The notes: generated from the sequence alone by a model not told the origin. A DNA stretch of 64,000 nt from Epichloe hybrida (GCA_019022495.1 JAFEKR010000050.1:186001-250000); one strand, 5' to 3'; positions 11,000 to 23,973 are shown, counted from the stretch's first letter. Made by a program: numbers and translations.

Positions 11000-13900
11000 T
11001 AATCCTATTCCTTGCTTATTATTATTAGGTGCGTAATGCATTTGCCTTACTAGCTATTACGTAGTAATAGTAACTGCCTTACTTTTATGCCTTAGTTTTG
11101 CAGTGTGTGTAACGCGTTTACCTTACTAACCTATTATTTATTATAGTCTCTAGCCCTACCCTTACTAGTTTATTAATTACCTAATATAGGTTTAAAACCA
11201 CATATAAATATCTTACTTAGTTTCTTTTTATATCTTACCTTCCCTTATATAACACTATCCCTTTACTATTATGATTTTATTATACCTTTCTCTTTATCCT
11301 ATTAAAACCTCCTTCTTAAATAATTATTCTCCTATTAGAATATACCTTATAATCTATCTAACCCTCCTTTACCCTTAGCTAGTCTTACTATACCTTTAGC
11401 TTATTTTATTAGTAAGTTTCTTATAGAGGGTAACTTAAATAATAATTAATATGCTACTCCTTAATTAGTCTAGTGCCCTTATAGGCTATATATAAAACAG
11501 GCCCTTACTACTAGCATTCTAGAATGTTATCCCCCTAAATCTAGAGAATTATACCCTTTATATTAGAAGTAATACCTTTCCTATGTGTAATATACTAGGC
11601 TTTTATTTACTAACCCTTATCTCTATTATACACTAAAGGATATTAAGGTAAAGATTACTATAGGTATATATATTATTAAACCTAGAGTCCCTAAAACTTT
11701 AGGTATAAAAAAGAAAATACCTATACTATCCTAAAGGTTTTACTACTTTATTAGTTAGTAAAACTCCTTCTTTACCTAAGCTTAGTTTAATCTAGCTCCT
11801 ATATAGTTAGCCCTTAGGGCATCCCTTACTACTAATACTACTATAATAAATATAACTAGTCTTAAAGTTACCCCTTTTATTAGCACTAGCCCTTTAGCTA
11901 GCTATAGTATAGCTTATTTTATATAGTAAGCTATAAGTGTTTTATTCTAATAAAACTAGTAAGTTATTAGTAAACTAACTATAATATGTAAAGAGATATA
12001 TAAGTAGTCTTTTACGCTTCTCTAAGCTTTAATGCTTTATTACTAGGATAAAATCTAGCAATATATTTAAATTACTAGGTTAAGTAATAAATCTCCTTCT
12101 TATTACCACTAGTAACTATTACGCCTCCCTTCTATAATAGGTTTAACTTATAATTATATTCCTAGAGCCTTAGGAGCTAGCTATCCCTTAGCTAGAAATA
12201 ATACTCCTCCCTCCCTTAGTTATCCTTCTCTTACTTACTACTTACTTACTAGGTTTTCTATTATACCCCCTCTTATATATACTCCCTATACTAACCCTAT
12301 TTACACTATCTAAGTCCTAGGTTATGCCTAAGGTAAATAAGGTAAATAACTTATTATACTATAACTATTACCTAGTAATAATAATACTATAGTTATAGTA
12401 GCTATAGCATAACTCTAGATAAAGGTAGCGCGCCCCTAACTATCCTCTTCTAGTAATTTAGGTAATAACTTAATAGATAATTATCCTTATTAAGTAGTAG
12501 TAATAAAACATAGTAATTTAGCGCCTTAGGTGCTTATTAGAGTCTTTATAGGTATATAAGTCTTTTAAAATTAATTTAGTTTATTATTATATTATATATC
12601 TCCCTATTTTACCTTAAACTTATTAAGGGCCTATATTTATACTATATTCTCTAATAGTTCCTATATAAGCTATATATAACTTACTTACTTAATAAGTATA
12701 TTATATCTTTTGCCCTAGCCTAGGGTATTCTAAGCCACTAGGATTTGCTTAACTTAGTATTTCTTAATAAGTTTATTATTACTTTTTATAAGGACTTATT
12801 CTAGTCTTAGATAGGAGTCCTAGAGCTTCTAACTAAGGAGAGAGTTCTTTATAGTGTATTTAATAAGGTTTATATAAAATACTAGGTAAATACCTCTTAG
12901 GATATTAAGCTACACTATAAGTAGTATTAGGACTTCTATAACTATATACTTTACTACTACCTAATTAAGTTTCTATAAAAGGTAGTTAGTTTTAATGTTT
13001 TTAAGTAAAAGCTATACCTTATCTCTAACCTAAAACCGTTTTACTAGCTAATATAAAGTAAATATAGTGTCTTACTACCTTTATTATATATAGGCTATTA
13101 TAGCTTATACTAGATAAGCACTCTCCTAGAGGTGCTTAAGAAACTACATTACTTACTCCTTTAGTGTTATTATAGAAGCAAACATATCTAGCAGTGCCTA
13201 GACTAGCTCTAGGTTATAGCTATATAGTAGCTTATTTAAGCTAACTCCTATTATAGAAAATAGCCTATTATTAATTATAAGCTAGTAAGTAGCTAGATAT
13301 TCTAGCTAGTTAAACTATAAGAAGAAGACTATAACACATAGTATTACTTACACCTCTTAGTTTACTTACTCTATACTACTATTAGTCTATAGGTAGTATA
13401 ATATAGAAAGTAACTAATTAATCCTAACTAGAAAGCATAATATTATCTAAAACTTTCCTAACTAATCTAATCTATAATCTATAATAATTAATTAAGGAAA
13501 CCCCTTAAACTACTACTAAACTATTTTAAACCTCTTTATATATTCCTTAGCTCCTATAGAAGTTATAGCCTTAAGCTAAATAAATTTAAAGAGTTAATCT
13601 ATAATAACTATTAGGTATTATAGCTTTTCTAGGGATAGTGCTAGTAAGTTTATTATAAAGTTAATAGAGATTTATAACTAGAACTAGTTAGGGATAGGTA
13701 AAGGCTTTAGTAAGCCCTAGCGCTATTAATAGCTCTTATAACTACTATAGTAGTAATAGTTATAAATAAACCTAGTAATATCTTATAATATCCTATCCTA
13801 GTAAAACTACTATTATAAGATTTAGAATATAGTGTTATAGCCTAGGTGCCTTACTACTAGCAAATTATAGCATTATTATATTAGGGTTATTATAAGAGGC

Positions 13901-16900
13901 TCCTACACTAGGACCTAGGTATAGCCCTTAAACTAGAGCGCCCTATAAGTGCTTATAGAATAATCTACCACTTACTCTCTTATAAGTGCCTTAATAGGAA
14001 ACCTTTAGGCCCCTTCCTAGATAGCCTTTAATTAAATACTATATATAGGGTCTAAGATAATAGCCTAGTCCTATAAGGTCTAAAGGTATTTAGTAATAAA
14101 GAGAACCTTACTAGCTAGTAGTAGTATTATACTACTATTATCCCACTATCTATCTAGTGTTAGTAAAAGCTATGTAATAGTAATAGGTTATAGGATATAT
14201 CCTATCCTAGAGGTTACCCTTTCCTAGTCTTATTCCCTTTAAGAAAGAGCATTAGGCTACTATACTTATATACTAGGTTTATACTAGAGGTGGAAATTAA
14301 ATAGCGTAAGTGTATTTACCTATTAAGCTTACTACTCTAATATTAGCTAGGGAGTTATAAAGTACTCTAGGTTCTTATAGTCTATATAGATTATAAATAG
14401 ACTAGAAACGCCCTATAGCTTAGCTAACTATACCTTAAGGCATAAGATAATAGCTAATAATTCCTTATTATAAATTATATAGTTTTTTTATAAGGTTATA
14501 AGGCTAGTAAAGTAGTAGGTAACTAGGTATATAATACTATCCTAGCCTTACTAGGAAAGGTATTCTCTAATAGCTATTCCTAAATAATTAGCTTCCATTA
14601 CTATAGGGAGATCTAGGTCCTATTATGCTAGTACTAGGTATATAATAAAGGTGTCTTTTAGCCTATTAAAGGCATTATTCTCTTTAGGTCCCTATTAAAA
14701 AGGGACATTTCTCTTAGTTAATTATATTAGCGGTGCTACTAGTTCTAAAAAGTTACTAATAAAGTCACGGTAAAAGTTAGCAAACCCTAGGAAGCTACAG
14801 ACCCCCTAAAGTTTTATTAGGGCTACTTACTCCCTAATAGCCATAACCTTTGCTAGGTCTAGATAGATAGAATAACTTACTATAATAATGTATCCTAGGT
14901 ATTAAACCTCCTTTACTATAAACATAGACTTATTAAGGTCTAAGTATAAACCTACATCCCTTAGGTAGCCTAATATTAACTAGACTTTAGCTATATAGTC
15001 TTTCCTTAATCCCCCTAAGTAAACTAAGATATTATCTAAGTACGCTATAATAAAGTCCCCTAACACATCCCCTAAGGACTTATTAATATAATATTAGAAT
15101 GTCACTAGTACGCTAGCTAGGCTAAAGGGGCAAACTAGCCACTTAAATAGCCTAAACCTAGTTTAGAATGCTATTAAGTGCTCCTAGCCCTTAGTAATTT
15201 ATAGCTTATAAAACGCTATATAAATATTTACCTTTATAAACTAGTATACCTAAGATAAGGAATAGAGTGTTTCCTTAATTAATAGGAGAGAATAGTAATC
15301 CTATGCTATTATCTTATTAAGAGCGTAGTAGTCTATGTAAAAACGCTAACCCCTATTAGCCTTTTTAATAAGGAGGACTAGAGCTATAGCTAATAATAAG
15401 CTAGCATAAATCTAACCCTTATCTATTAAGTCTGTAATCTAGTGCCTAACCTCTAGAAGCTAGTTCCTTAGTATATTATATAGTAGTCCCTAAGGGAGCG
15501 TTAGTTTAGACCTATCCTAATTCTTATATAAGCGTATATAGTAATTAAGGGACCCCTAATAAGGAGGTAAGCTATTAGCTCTAGCCTTATTAAAAAGGTC
15601 CGCGAAGTTAGCTAACTCCTTAGGTAATGTTAATGTGTCTAGGCTATTAGGTTTTATCTTAGGCACTATAATTTATAGTACTATTATTATCTCCCTAAGG
15701 CTTATAGTAATAAATATTATAAAAGTGTCCTTCCTCTAGTGTGCCTAGCGCGTTTCTATAGTATATAAGGACCTAATAATCCCCTATACTAGAGTCTTTA
15801 CCTTATGTGTAAAGGCTTTAAAGATATATAAGCCCTTTACTACTCTAATAACTAATTACTATTTTGCTATGTAAATAACTATATTATAATATTCTAGCTA
15901 TAGCATCCTAAGTATAATGTCTTGTATAAGGCCTAGGATAATATATAAATACACTAATAACTCCTAGCTATTAATGTCTATTCTAGTGCATACTATATAG
16001 GTAATTAAGGAGGTGTTCTCTTATACTCTCTTTCCCCTCCTTTCTATTTTTACTATAGTTTAGACATGCCTTCTCTTTAGTAACTATATAAGCTTTAGGC
16101 TAAACTATTTTACTACTAACTTACTTATAGTACTATAATAATTATAACTATAATTAATCTAGATATTAATATAATAATATATATTAAAGAGTATAGGAAT
16201 TAAGAATAGTGGTTAGTCTATATATTATACTATATCTTACTCTAACTCTATATAGCTTAAATAGTTATCCTATATTATAGTATATGGTTAGCCTCCTTAC
16301 CCTTATATAAGACTTTACTTAGGGGCTACTTATTTTCTATAGGGGAAATATTTACCTCCTTATTTATACTTTCCTTATTTGCTTTATATAAGTTAATACT
16401 AACCTATAGGGGATAGGGCAGGAGGAAGGTACACTCCTAAATATAGTGGTCCTTAGATTTACATTATAGGTAGTATCTCTCCTAATAGTATTTAGCTAAC
16501 TTTACTTCTAATACCTATTTAGCCTATTATATGTCTATAGCTAGCTTTAGACCTTTCTCCTTCTTAACTAGCTTATTTTATTTTCCTAATTAAGTCCCTA
16601 TTACATATACCCTAGTTATTAGTATATTACCCTTATAATTAGTCTAAGGTGTAAGTTTAGCTAGCTATAGTTTATATTAGGACTAGTACTTATCCTCTAT
16701 AGTAAGGGCCTTAATATTAACTATAATCTTATAATACTATATAATAGCTATATACTATACACTCTAGCTAATACCCTAGCCTATACTAATTTCTCTTAAA
16801 TACTTATTAAGCGCTTATTAAAGTTTTACTAGCTTTATATTATCCCCCTAATAATCCTCTCTTACTAATAAGAGCTTCTTTATAAAGCAAATAAAGAATA

Positions 16901-17500
16901 TAGAAAATAGCTCCCTTAGGCCTTATTCTATTTAGTTAAGTTCTATAAGGGCTATCTCCTACCTATATAAATTAAAGAATATAGACCTAAGGTATTCTAG
17001 GAATTTAGCTAGGTTAAAATTATAAATACTACCTTATTTAAAGAAAGTAACTACCTAGGACTAGACTTTAGAGAATAGGTTTTAGTAAATAAATATTTAC
17101 CTATTTTTATTAGTTCTAATAAAGTCCTTATTTACCTATAGCTTATATTCTATTAGGAACTTCTATATAGTAAATAAGGCCTTATTACTATTATATAGGT
17201 TATCTATAGGGATAGGTTTTTATTTTACCCTAGGTATAATTAAGACTAGGTTAAAGATAGGAGGTAAAGTAAGGTTTATTATTAGGGTATTAGGCTAGGC
17301 TATAATAGGTAGTTAGGTTAAGGGTCCTATAGTGCTTATAGTTACTTATTATTAGAGGTGTGTAAGTTTTACTATTTACTTATTAAGTATAAGTTAAAGT
17401 GTCTTAAATTAGGCTTATTAAGCTACTAGTAGTGCTATAGCATTAGATAAGGGAGTTATTATCCCCTAGCTAGGTTAGTCTTATAGTTAGAGTGTGTTTA
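11000..17500 (-). pseudogene. gag-pol remnant of element A
   Basis: Collinear with the B copy but inverted. Order from right to left: gag with a damaged zinc knuckle, aspartic protease, reverse transcriptase with the YLDD-type motif at about 15049-15020, RNase H, integrase, and a C-terminal chromodomain at about 12770-12620. Every domain is broken by TAA/TAG codons from RIP. The segment from about 12.6 kb towards the left LTR has no recognisable domain. Limits approximate. Confidence 0.75.
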
Positions 17501-17581
17501 CTATATCTATTAATATATCTATTAGTGTTTCTATTATATCTTTTAGTAGTTATTAAAAAGAACTAAAGGAAGTCTCTTAAT

Positions 17582-17798
17582 TATTATAGACTAGCCCCTA
17601 GGCTACTATAATAGGGCGTTAATATAGTATTAAGAGACTTAAGGAGAAAGAAAAAAGGGTAAGAGGCTATCCCTAGTAGTGCCCCTTATACCCCCTTAGC
17701 TACTTATGTAAGCCTCCTTTCCTTACCTTAACTACTTTTACCACTCCCCTCTCTAGCTACTATACGGACAATGCTTAGGCAAAGCCTAAGCCCTTACA
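17582..17798 (-). repeat. LTR of element A (right in window, 5' LTR of the element)
   Basis: 217 bp, no indel relative to 10712-10928; keeps the terminal CA at 17797-17798. Confidence 0.92.
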
Positions 17799-18617
17799 AT
17801 AATTAGCTAATTAAAGTAAAAGAGATTAATCTGCATTAGTAATAATATTATAAGCAGCCCTTAGAGGATAACTAAGCTCCTCTTAGAACCTTTAAGCCTC
17901 TTATTATTAGGGGAAAAGAGCGGCTAAAGGGGGCTCTTAGGGTAAAAAAGAGTACTAATGTTTTATAGCATGCTTGCTAGGATCCTTTATTATTTAAACG
18001 CGCTTAGGTAGCTAAGGAAGCTAAAGCTTATTAGGATTATAAGAAGGCTAATATGTCTATTACACTACCTTTAATAGCGCTAGCCGCGATTAATTTAACT
18101 TAAATAACTATAATTACTATAGGGCTCTAGAGGCTTAAATCTAGTAATCCTTATAAGCTAGGAATAGTATAGCCTTAAGTATATTTAAGAGCTCTAGATA
18201 TAATTAAAGATATAGTAAAGAATATTATAAACCTAGAAGAGAATATTATAATTATAGCGGTTATAATAATTATAACATTAGCATTATTATCTTATTAGAT
18301 TAATAAGGATACCTCTTAATTTAAATAGGATATTCCTATAGACTTTAAAGGAGATATTAATGCTTAGATTTAGGGATAGATTAATAAAGAAAAGGCATTC
18401 TTAGAGGCATTGTAAGAGGTTACGTTATAAATAGCTTTAGTTATAGATAGCTTTAATCAATCTAGTTGTTATAATGAGAATACGTGGCGTGCGTCATAAA
18501 AGTGGGGATAAAAGTGGGGCTATACTGGACAATGACTACGTAGTTTGTATGAGAATTGCTATGTGCGGCCGGTAACGGCTGTCCTTAGCCACCGCCGCCG
18601 GGCCCTAGCCACAGCTA

Positions 18618-18659
18618 GGGTGCCCGATGCACCACGAGGGGTGCCTGACACATGGAGCC
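18618..18659 (-). repeat. right terminal inverted repeat of element C
   Basis: Reverse complement of 8430-8471 without mismatch. TACATAAT follows directly at 18660-18667. Confidence 0.9.
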
Positions 18660-18891
18660 TACATAATACAGGGGTTTCGGGTTTCACTTTCGGCCGTCCC
18701 CAGCCACGAACCCCAAAGCTGCCAGGGTGGTAAGCCACATCCAACGAAACGTGACCACGCGACGAATTGGCCATTTCCAGCTCTGCATGATGGTCTTGCT
18801 GCGACGAGATAGATGGCTGCCATTTTCTAACTCTGCGTGCGCAGTCTGCCCGAGGCCATGACGCCATTGCACCGGCCCATGCCCATTCACA
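18660..18891 (+). promoter_or_regulatory. short 5' region of the ATRIP-like gene next to transposon C
   Basis: Only 232 bp separate the right end of element C from the ATG, including the 8-bp target duplication at its left edge. The stretch keeps normal GC content. If the promoter was longer, its distal part now lies more than 10 kb away at the cds1 side. Confidence 0.6.
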
Positions 18892-21388
18892 ATGGATGTC
18901 GACGAATTCTCAGATGACGGCTTTGATGATTTGCCCGACAATGCCTTCCAGGAACTCGAGCGAAATGCTATCCAGCTCACACAGGCTCAGGTCAAGCGGC
19001 CGCCCGCCCGAGATGCCGCACCACAACGACTCTCCAACCACGGCTCCAACCACGGCTCCAACCACGGCTCCAACCACGTCTGGGGGGACGAGGACGACGA
19101 CCTGGATACCACTGAAGTGACGAATGATGCTGGCGCCCCCGTCGGCAGACCCGTCATTGACAATACGTTGCGGCAACAGCCACCACCCCAGCAACGGCGT
19201 GAGACCGACATGACCACCTCGCAAGTCCCTCGTCGACCGATTCCTCCGTTGCCCAATCCACGATGGAACCCTGCCATCGACAATCCCAAGACAGCCGCCG
19301 CCGGAGTAGGTCTTCACTCGCGAGTGCCGAGTGGAGGACCTCCTGGTGCCTCGTTATCCGCCTCTCAGAGGTTTCAACCTCCTCCCGCACGTGCTAGCCA
19401 ATTCGCTCGCCCGTCGTTTCCAGCAGACCGATATCATACTTCTCAGGCCTCCCAGGCTGGTGCCGCAGGAGACGTTCTGTCTGCTCTCCAGCACAGAGTG
19501 CGAGTCCTCGAATCCGAGCTTCATTCTGCTCGCGGCGAGGCTTCCATCATTCGCGCCAAATCCGCCAAAGCACAACAGGATTATGATGGGCAGATTGCAC
19601 GCTTGAAGAAGCTCAACGCGGAGCAGTTGGATAAACAGACAAGGATGGTTGAAGCTGCCGTGGCCGCCGAGAAGAGCGCTAATACCGAGCTTCAATTCCT
19701 ACAGCAAGACATTCGAGAAGTCCATGGAAGGGTGCGAAGGAAAGACACGAGTGGTGGCGCTGTCACCACCCCCAAGAAAGGAGTCAAGTCGTGGGGATTG
19801 GCCGATGGTTTCGACGAGATGGATATCGCCCTTAGTCCAAGCAAAGGTCAGGGTCGAGGAAAATCCTCTGGCTCGATTGCAGCCAATGTCGGAGAGCGAA
19901 CACCTAGCAAAGGAAAGAGAAAACGTCCGATAGTCGACAGTCCGATAGCGGCACTCGAAACATCAACCGACGATGTAATCATGAGCGATGGTAGTCAAGG
20001 TGAACTGCCGGTCACATCCTTTCAAGTGCAGGCGCCAGCCCCGGCCGCTCCATTCGAGGTAAGTCTTCTCGTAGTGTGTGTGGTCTGGTCACTCGTTCAT
20101 CACCTCTTTGTGCTGACCCCTGCCTATATCACTATAGTTTCTGCAGCTTGTCCTGGATCATGGGACATTTCATCAGCAACCACCTACTTTTGACACATTG
20201 TCTCGTCTCGCGTTCCCGTCTGAACCCGATCGAACGTTTTCGTCCATGATTTTCGAGAAGCTGCCACTTATGGGAAATCCGCATCGCCCAATGCAACTGC
20301 TTGTGGATTTTGCTGAACTCATCGTTTCTTTGTGGACACGATGTGTATATGAACAGTTTTGGGAACCCATCAAATACCTTGTTGCGCTCATCTCCTTCAC
20401 TTTCGACCTGCACACAACGTCAGTGGCATCTCTGATTGTGCCCAACTTTGTTCCGATTGCATCAGCAACTCTTTCCACCGTGGTTGAGGCCCGACAACCC
20501 CCCGACGGCAACCTCTCCGGCGGCAGCGCAGAGCATGGGCATCTCGAAGGACATGTAGACACGGCCCATTTGCTGAGCCTGATGTATGTGTCGGCAGTCT
20601 CGTGTTCGATGGCGCTCACTGAAACCGAGAATGGCTTCGAGTACACGTCCGTTGGGTTTTGGAGACTCGTGTCACTGCAAATGGTGCTTCTCCTTCTGAA
20701 GCCCAAGCAGAAGCCGAGCGACGTGACAGGCATGCTGGAACTTCTGACCACGTCTGTCCTGCCTACGTCGATTGGTCCCGTCTGTGCAGATACCGGAGCT
20801 GCTGATATTGCCAAGGCCACCATCGAGAGGGTCTCGGCCAAACTGACGGAGCAAACGCGACTCCCCAAGACCACCGATCAGAGGCGGTCTATTCGGCTTG
20901 CCGCCCTCCGAACGCTCATTGCTTTCTCGACCTCCCCATTTGGAGCTCTCCAACTAGCGTCACATGAGAACGCGATACCCCGACTTGTGGCCTGCTTGAG
21001 CGCGGCGATTGACGAGCTGTACGACCAGCCGATTCCACCCAGCGTACTGCCGCCGCTCTCCGAGTCTCTCGCCTCGGTGCTCCAAGTGCCCGAATCCACA
21101 GCGTCAGCCGATCTGTATCTCACCATCTCGCAGAGTGTTCTGCTCGTGCACAAGCTTGTGACGGATCCGGCCACGGCCGACGTAGCCGACGTGAGCCAGA
21201 AGCTATCCATGTCGTACGGAGGTAGTCAGCGATACCTACTATCGCTCGGGCGACTGGCCTTTGCGGAAGAGGACCTGATTATCGAGGCAGGGATTGAAGG
21301 GGAGGTGGTCGAGGCAGCACACGAGTTGCTCGAGATGGCAGTGACGCCAGACGAAGGGGAGACTATCAGTGAAGCCTTTGGAGTGTGA
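18892..21388 (+). CDS. ATRIP/Rad26-like DNA-damage checkpoint protein
   Basis: Predicted partner of the ATR/Mec1 kinase (S. pombe Rad26, A. nidulans UvsD, budding yeast Lcd1), which brings it to RPA-coated single-stranded DNA. Two exons, 18892-20058 and 20138-21388, joined in frame across a 79-bp intron (GTAAGT...TATAG with a GCTGAC branch), give 805 residues, a usual family length. The N-terminus MDVDEFSDDGFDDLPDNAFQ is acidic and fits the RPA-binding element of ATRIP proteins. A coiled coil is evident at about residues 193-280. A Lys/Arg cluster near residue 345 (KGKRKRP) could be a nuclear signal. The second exon encodes a long helical-repeat-like C-terminal domain ending at a TGA. The ATG chosen is the first in frame and starts the conserved acidic motif. 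Assignment rests on layout and remembered family features. Confidence 0.75.
19032..19078 (+). repeat. 12-bp coding tandem repeat
   Basis: CTCCAACCACGG occurs almost four times in a row, encoding repeated S-N-H-G at residues 48-62 of the ATRIP-like protein. Copy number could vary without shifting frame. Confidence 0.85.
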
Positions 21389-22049
21389 GGCCGGCGTTTA
21401 TTCTGCATTGCAGGGCGTTTTTGTCTGATTCACGAGTGAATGATTGAATGGAGGACCAGGGCATGCATCACTGGCGCGTTGGACATGAAATCGGACATGT
21501 GCACTTGATGGGCGTGCAGAGGCTTTTTTTTTTCGATGAAATTGAAGATGTAAGGGGGGGGAGTGTAGGAGAAGAAGTGTCATCTTGTATCAATGGTATC
21601 CATGCCAACCACACTCAATGCATTGCGAAGCGAAACAACTGTGTCGACGTATACTCGCTGTTCAAGGCACACACTCACCACCTTGCATGTATTGTATACA
21701 CAGACAGCTTCCTACCTTTGTGTGTTTGACAACAGGGCAACACACATGACCAGCCGCCAACTTGAACCATGAACGCCCGCTCATGGTCTACTTCATTTAC
21801 ATTTTGCCTTCCCAGCCATTGGTCACAAGGCATTGATTGAGTCGAGCGGTGAGCATGCACGTGGCCAATCGCCATCCGGCAACGACCCTAAACCGGCAAT
21901 CCGCGCATCTACTCGGTGACAAAAGCAAGCAAGCAAGCAGGAAAGAAGGAAAGAAAAAAAGGCCATTTTTTGAAAAAAAAAAAATTGAATTAAATCTGAA
22001 AGTCCACTCGCTATCCAAAAAAAAAAAAAAAAAACAACCTCCCCGTCCC
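21389..22049. other. intergenic region between convergent genes
   Basis: Holds the 3' regions of the ATRIP-like gene (plus strand) and the GPI-type protein gene (minus strand). It contains A tracts near 21950-22035 and no credible ORF. Confidence 0.5.
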
Positions 22050-23121
22050 TCACAGGAACACAGCCCCTGCCATCAACGCACCACCGACAGCCACGCCAAT
22101 GGGAAAAGGAAAAGCAAAGCCTCGTTTCCTCACGGCAGGCGCATCGCTCACGACCCCCGCGCTGTACCCCCACACGGTGGTCGGGCGCGCCGCCGAAACG
22201 AGGACGTTGTCGGCGACGGAATCGTCGGCGGGCGTGTATTTCGAGGAGGGGAAGCCGCAGACGGACATGACGACCTTCATGTCTGTTTGGGGAGGGGGGG
22301 CGTTTAGTCAGCGTCTTTTTTTTTTTTTAAAAAAAAAAAAAAAATTTGACTGGGGGGATGGATGATGAGAGGGACATATTCGTCTTGGTGTCACCAGATT
22401 GCAAGATACAACTTGTGCACAGGCTCGCGACGCGAGCCACGTCGAAGCTCCGATTGAGACAGACGCATCGTTCCTCGCTGTCCCTTTTCAGCGTGGCCGG
22501 CCGGCCGCTGTTGTTGTTGTTCTTGTTCGGATCGGCCATGACGGACATGGTGCTGAGGACGGTGTCGGGACTCTTGCGGTTGGATGCCCGGGGGGTGGTC
22601 CTCGACGAGGCGTCTGTTCCTGTCGTCGTGAGGGACGGGGACGGGAGCGGCACGAATGATGGCGGCGGCGGCGGCGGCGGCGGAGGAGGAGGGGGAACAA
22701 AAGGCATAAGCGTCGACGGATTCGACGACGACACAATCACCGGCGTGATGCGCGTCGCCGAAGCCATCGTCCTCCTCACCGTCTCGTCGCCGCCATTCAA
22801 CAGAGATGAGCCGTCGCGCCGCGTCGGTGTCGGCGCCGGCACAATCGTGAAGAACCTCCTGCCCAGCTCATCCTCATCCTCATCCTCTCTGCTCCCTCGC
22901 GTCCGCGTTCGCCCTTCCACGTCACGGCGATTGTCCTCTGCCGGGCCCGCGCCCGGGCTCTTGAGCGGCGTGCACCTGGACGACAGTTCCACGATGGGAC
23001 CGCAGATGGTGGCACAACGTATCGGCACCTCTTCCGGCGGCAGGGCGCTCGAGGCCGCGAGAACGACCATGCCGCCCAGCACGGCCAGGCTGGTGGTTCC
23101 TGATATTGATATTCTTCTCAT
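22050..23121 (-). CDS. secreted eight-cysteine protein with GPI-anchor-like C-terminus
   Basis: Two exons on the minus strand, 23121-22395 and 22282-22050, give 319 residues. The start is the Met before a clear signal peptide (residues 1-26, core LAVLGGMVVLAAS); the upstream in-frame Met at 23226 would bury it. Eight cysteines sit at 36, 40, 50, 219, 221, 235, 238 and 251: three just after the signal peptide (CATIC, RC) and five in a second cluster (CVC, CTSC, VCGF). The linker between them is disordered, with a 12-residue proline run at about 143-154 and an Asn run. The last ~20 residues are hydrophobic, as in GPI-anchored wall proteins. The intron donor is GTGACA, less common, but the phase-1 junction restores an aspartate and the second cluster. 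Function unknown; the pattern is CFEM-like in count only. Confidence 0.75.
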
Positions 23122-23973
23122 TCTCTCCCCTTTTTCCCTTCCCTTGTTCAAGTTGAAAGTAATGGGTAGTAGGTATTTGTCGTAAACGCCCGACCGGATA
23201 AGAGGGCAGAGAAACGGCCGTGACAAGCAGCCTTGTTTTTCTCTCCCCCCCCCCCCGTGACCACTTACGAAGGGGGGGGGAGGAGGGAACCGCCGACTTG
23301 AGCATCTGAAACGCGTAGGCTACGGCATCACGGTGCCATCTAACATTCTCTCGTTTCCTGATTCATGCTTCCCTGGCTGATGCGGGCCATGTTTGATCGA
23401 TGACAACCGAGAGGGGGTCGTGCGTCCGTGTGTACAGACACAGACAGACTTGGTCGACTTGGTGCGACGTCTGCGTAGCCCACCCGTTCCACATCTCAAA
23501 TCTCACATCTCACTTACTCGCAACGCTCAGTCCCTCATCCTGCAAAAGCTTGGCCAGGCACCTTACAATTTGGGCGCCAATGAATTGGCCCCCATGAGAA
23601 ATCTCATGATATTATCATCTTGGTACCAAACCCTACTACTACACCACCCGCCGAATTACTTACTCCCCCCCCCCCCAACAACCATAGTCCGGACAAAGGG
23701 TCTTGCTCATGCAGACCTGCAACCACCATGACTCCCGCTGTCTTGCTCCTCCTTCGTAGACATCTGTTCGATTGCTCCACTTGTATCAATTCCTCTATGG
23801 TATCCTGTCCTTCCATGCTGCATAATACATACAGAAACGCGACCCGGCTAGACCCCCCAACTCGCCGCCAAGTCTGCCGTGAGGGATATCGACTTTTAAC
23901 CCTCTCGTTCAGAATGCAATGGCTTTGACCAAAGAAAAAAAAAATTCTCCTTCTTCGACGTTTCATTTGCTCG
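23122..23973. other. intergenic region, 5' of the GPI-type gene and 3' of UDP-glucose dehydrogenase
   Basis: Both flanking genes read leftwards, so this holds the promoter of the former and the 3' end region of the latter. It contains C and G homopolymers near 23246-23279, a C run near 23666 and no credible gene. Confidence 0.5.

Larger units (their letters stand above)
10712..17798 (-). mobile_element. Element A: chromodomain Ty3/gypsy LTR retrotransposon, 7087 bp, RIP-mutated
   Basis: Bounded by two 217-bp LTRs and the 5-bp duplication ATAAT (10707-10711 and 17799-17803). It is inserted in the transposase region of element C. Coding runs on the minus strand: the reverse transcriptase active-site segment (Y-L-D-D/N-I-L-V-Y) lies at about 15049-15020, and the chromodomain remnant at about 12770-12620. 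It is the same family as element B (33465-40550), in the opposite orientation. The two LTRs differ at about 20 sites, all transitions, as expected from RIP. No intact ORF survives. Confidence 0.93.
9370..18460 (+). pseudogene. MULE transposase remnant, split by element A
   Basis: Reading the plus strand and treating TAA/TAG as RIP-altered Gln or Trp codons, a transposase is recognisable at about 9370-10711 and again at 17804-18460. The clearest landmark is at about 10040: a W-H-V-N motif followed by L-K-C-K-Q-Y-F, matching the conserved WHV...CK segment of MULE/FAR1 transposases. Upstream, a Phe-rich segment resembles the first catalytic strand region. After the insertion, a short G-K-rich motif and basic tail resemble the C-terminus of fungal Hop-type proteins. 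Many stops; not functional. Limits are approximate. Confidence 0.7.
8430..18659 (+). mobile_element. Element C: Mutator-like (MULE) DNA transposon, RIP-mutated, with two nested insertions
   Basis: Both ends carry a 42-bp perfect inverted repeat starting GGCTCCATGTGTCAGG, with weaker similarity to about 59 bp. Both are flanked by the 8-bp direct repeat TACATAAT (8422-8429 and 18660-18667). Removing nested element A and the MITE leaves about 2.7 kb. The interior is heavily RIP-damaged, but the outer ~115 bp on the left and ~175 bp on the right are normal in GC. Transposase remnants lie on the plus strand. The 8-bp duplication and the transposase motif together fit the Mutator superfamily (Hop-like in fungi); hAT also makes 8-bp duplications but does not fit the transposase remnant. 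Confidence 0.85.

Noticed and set aside
8430..18659. hAT classification of element C from its 8-bp duplication
   Set aside because: The WHV...LKCKQYF segment of the transposase remnant fits Mutator-like transposases, which also make duplications of about 8-11 bp.
22346..23185. 279-codon plus-strand ORF
   Set aside because: Antisense to the minus-strand secreted protein, which has a signal peptide, ordered cysteines and a good splice junction. The plus-strand ORF owes its length to GC-rich low-complexity sequence.
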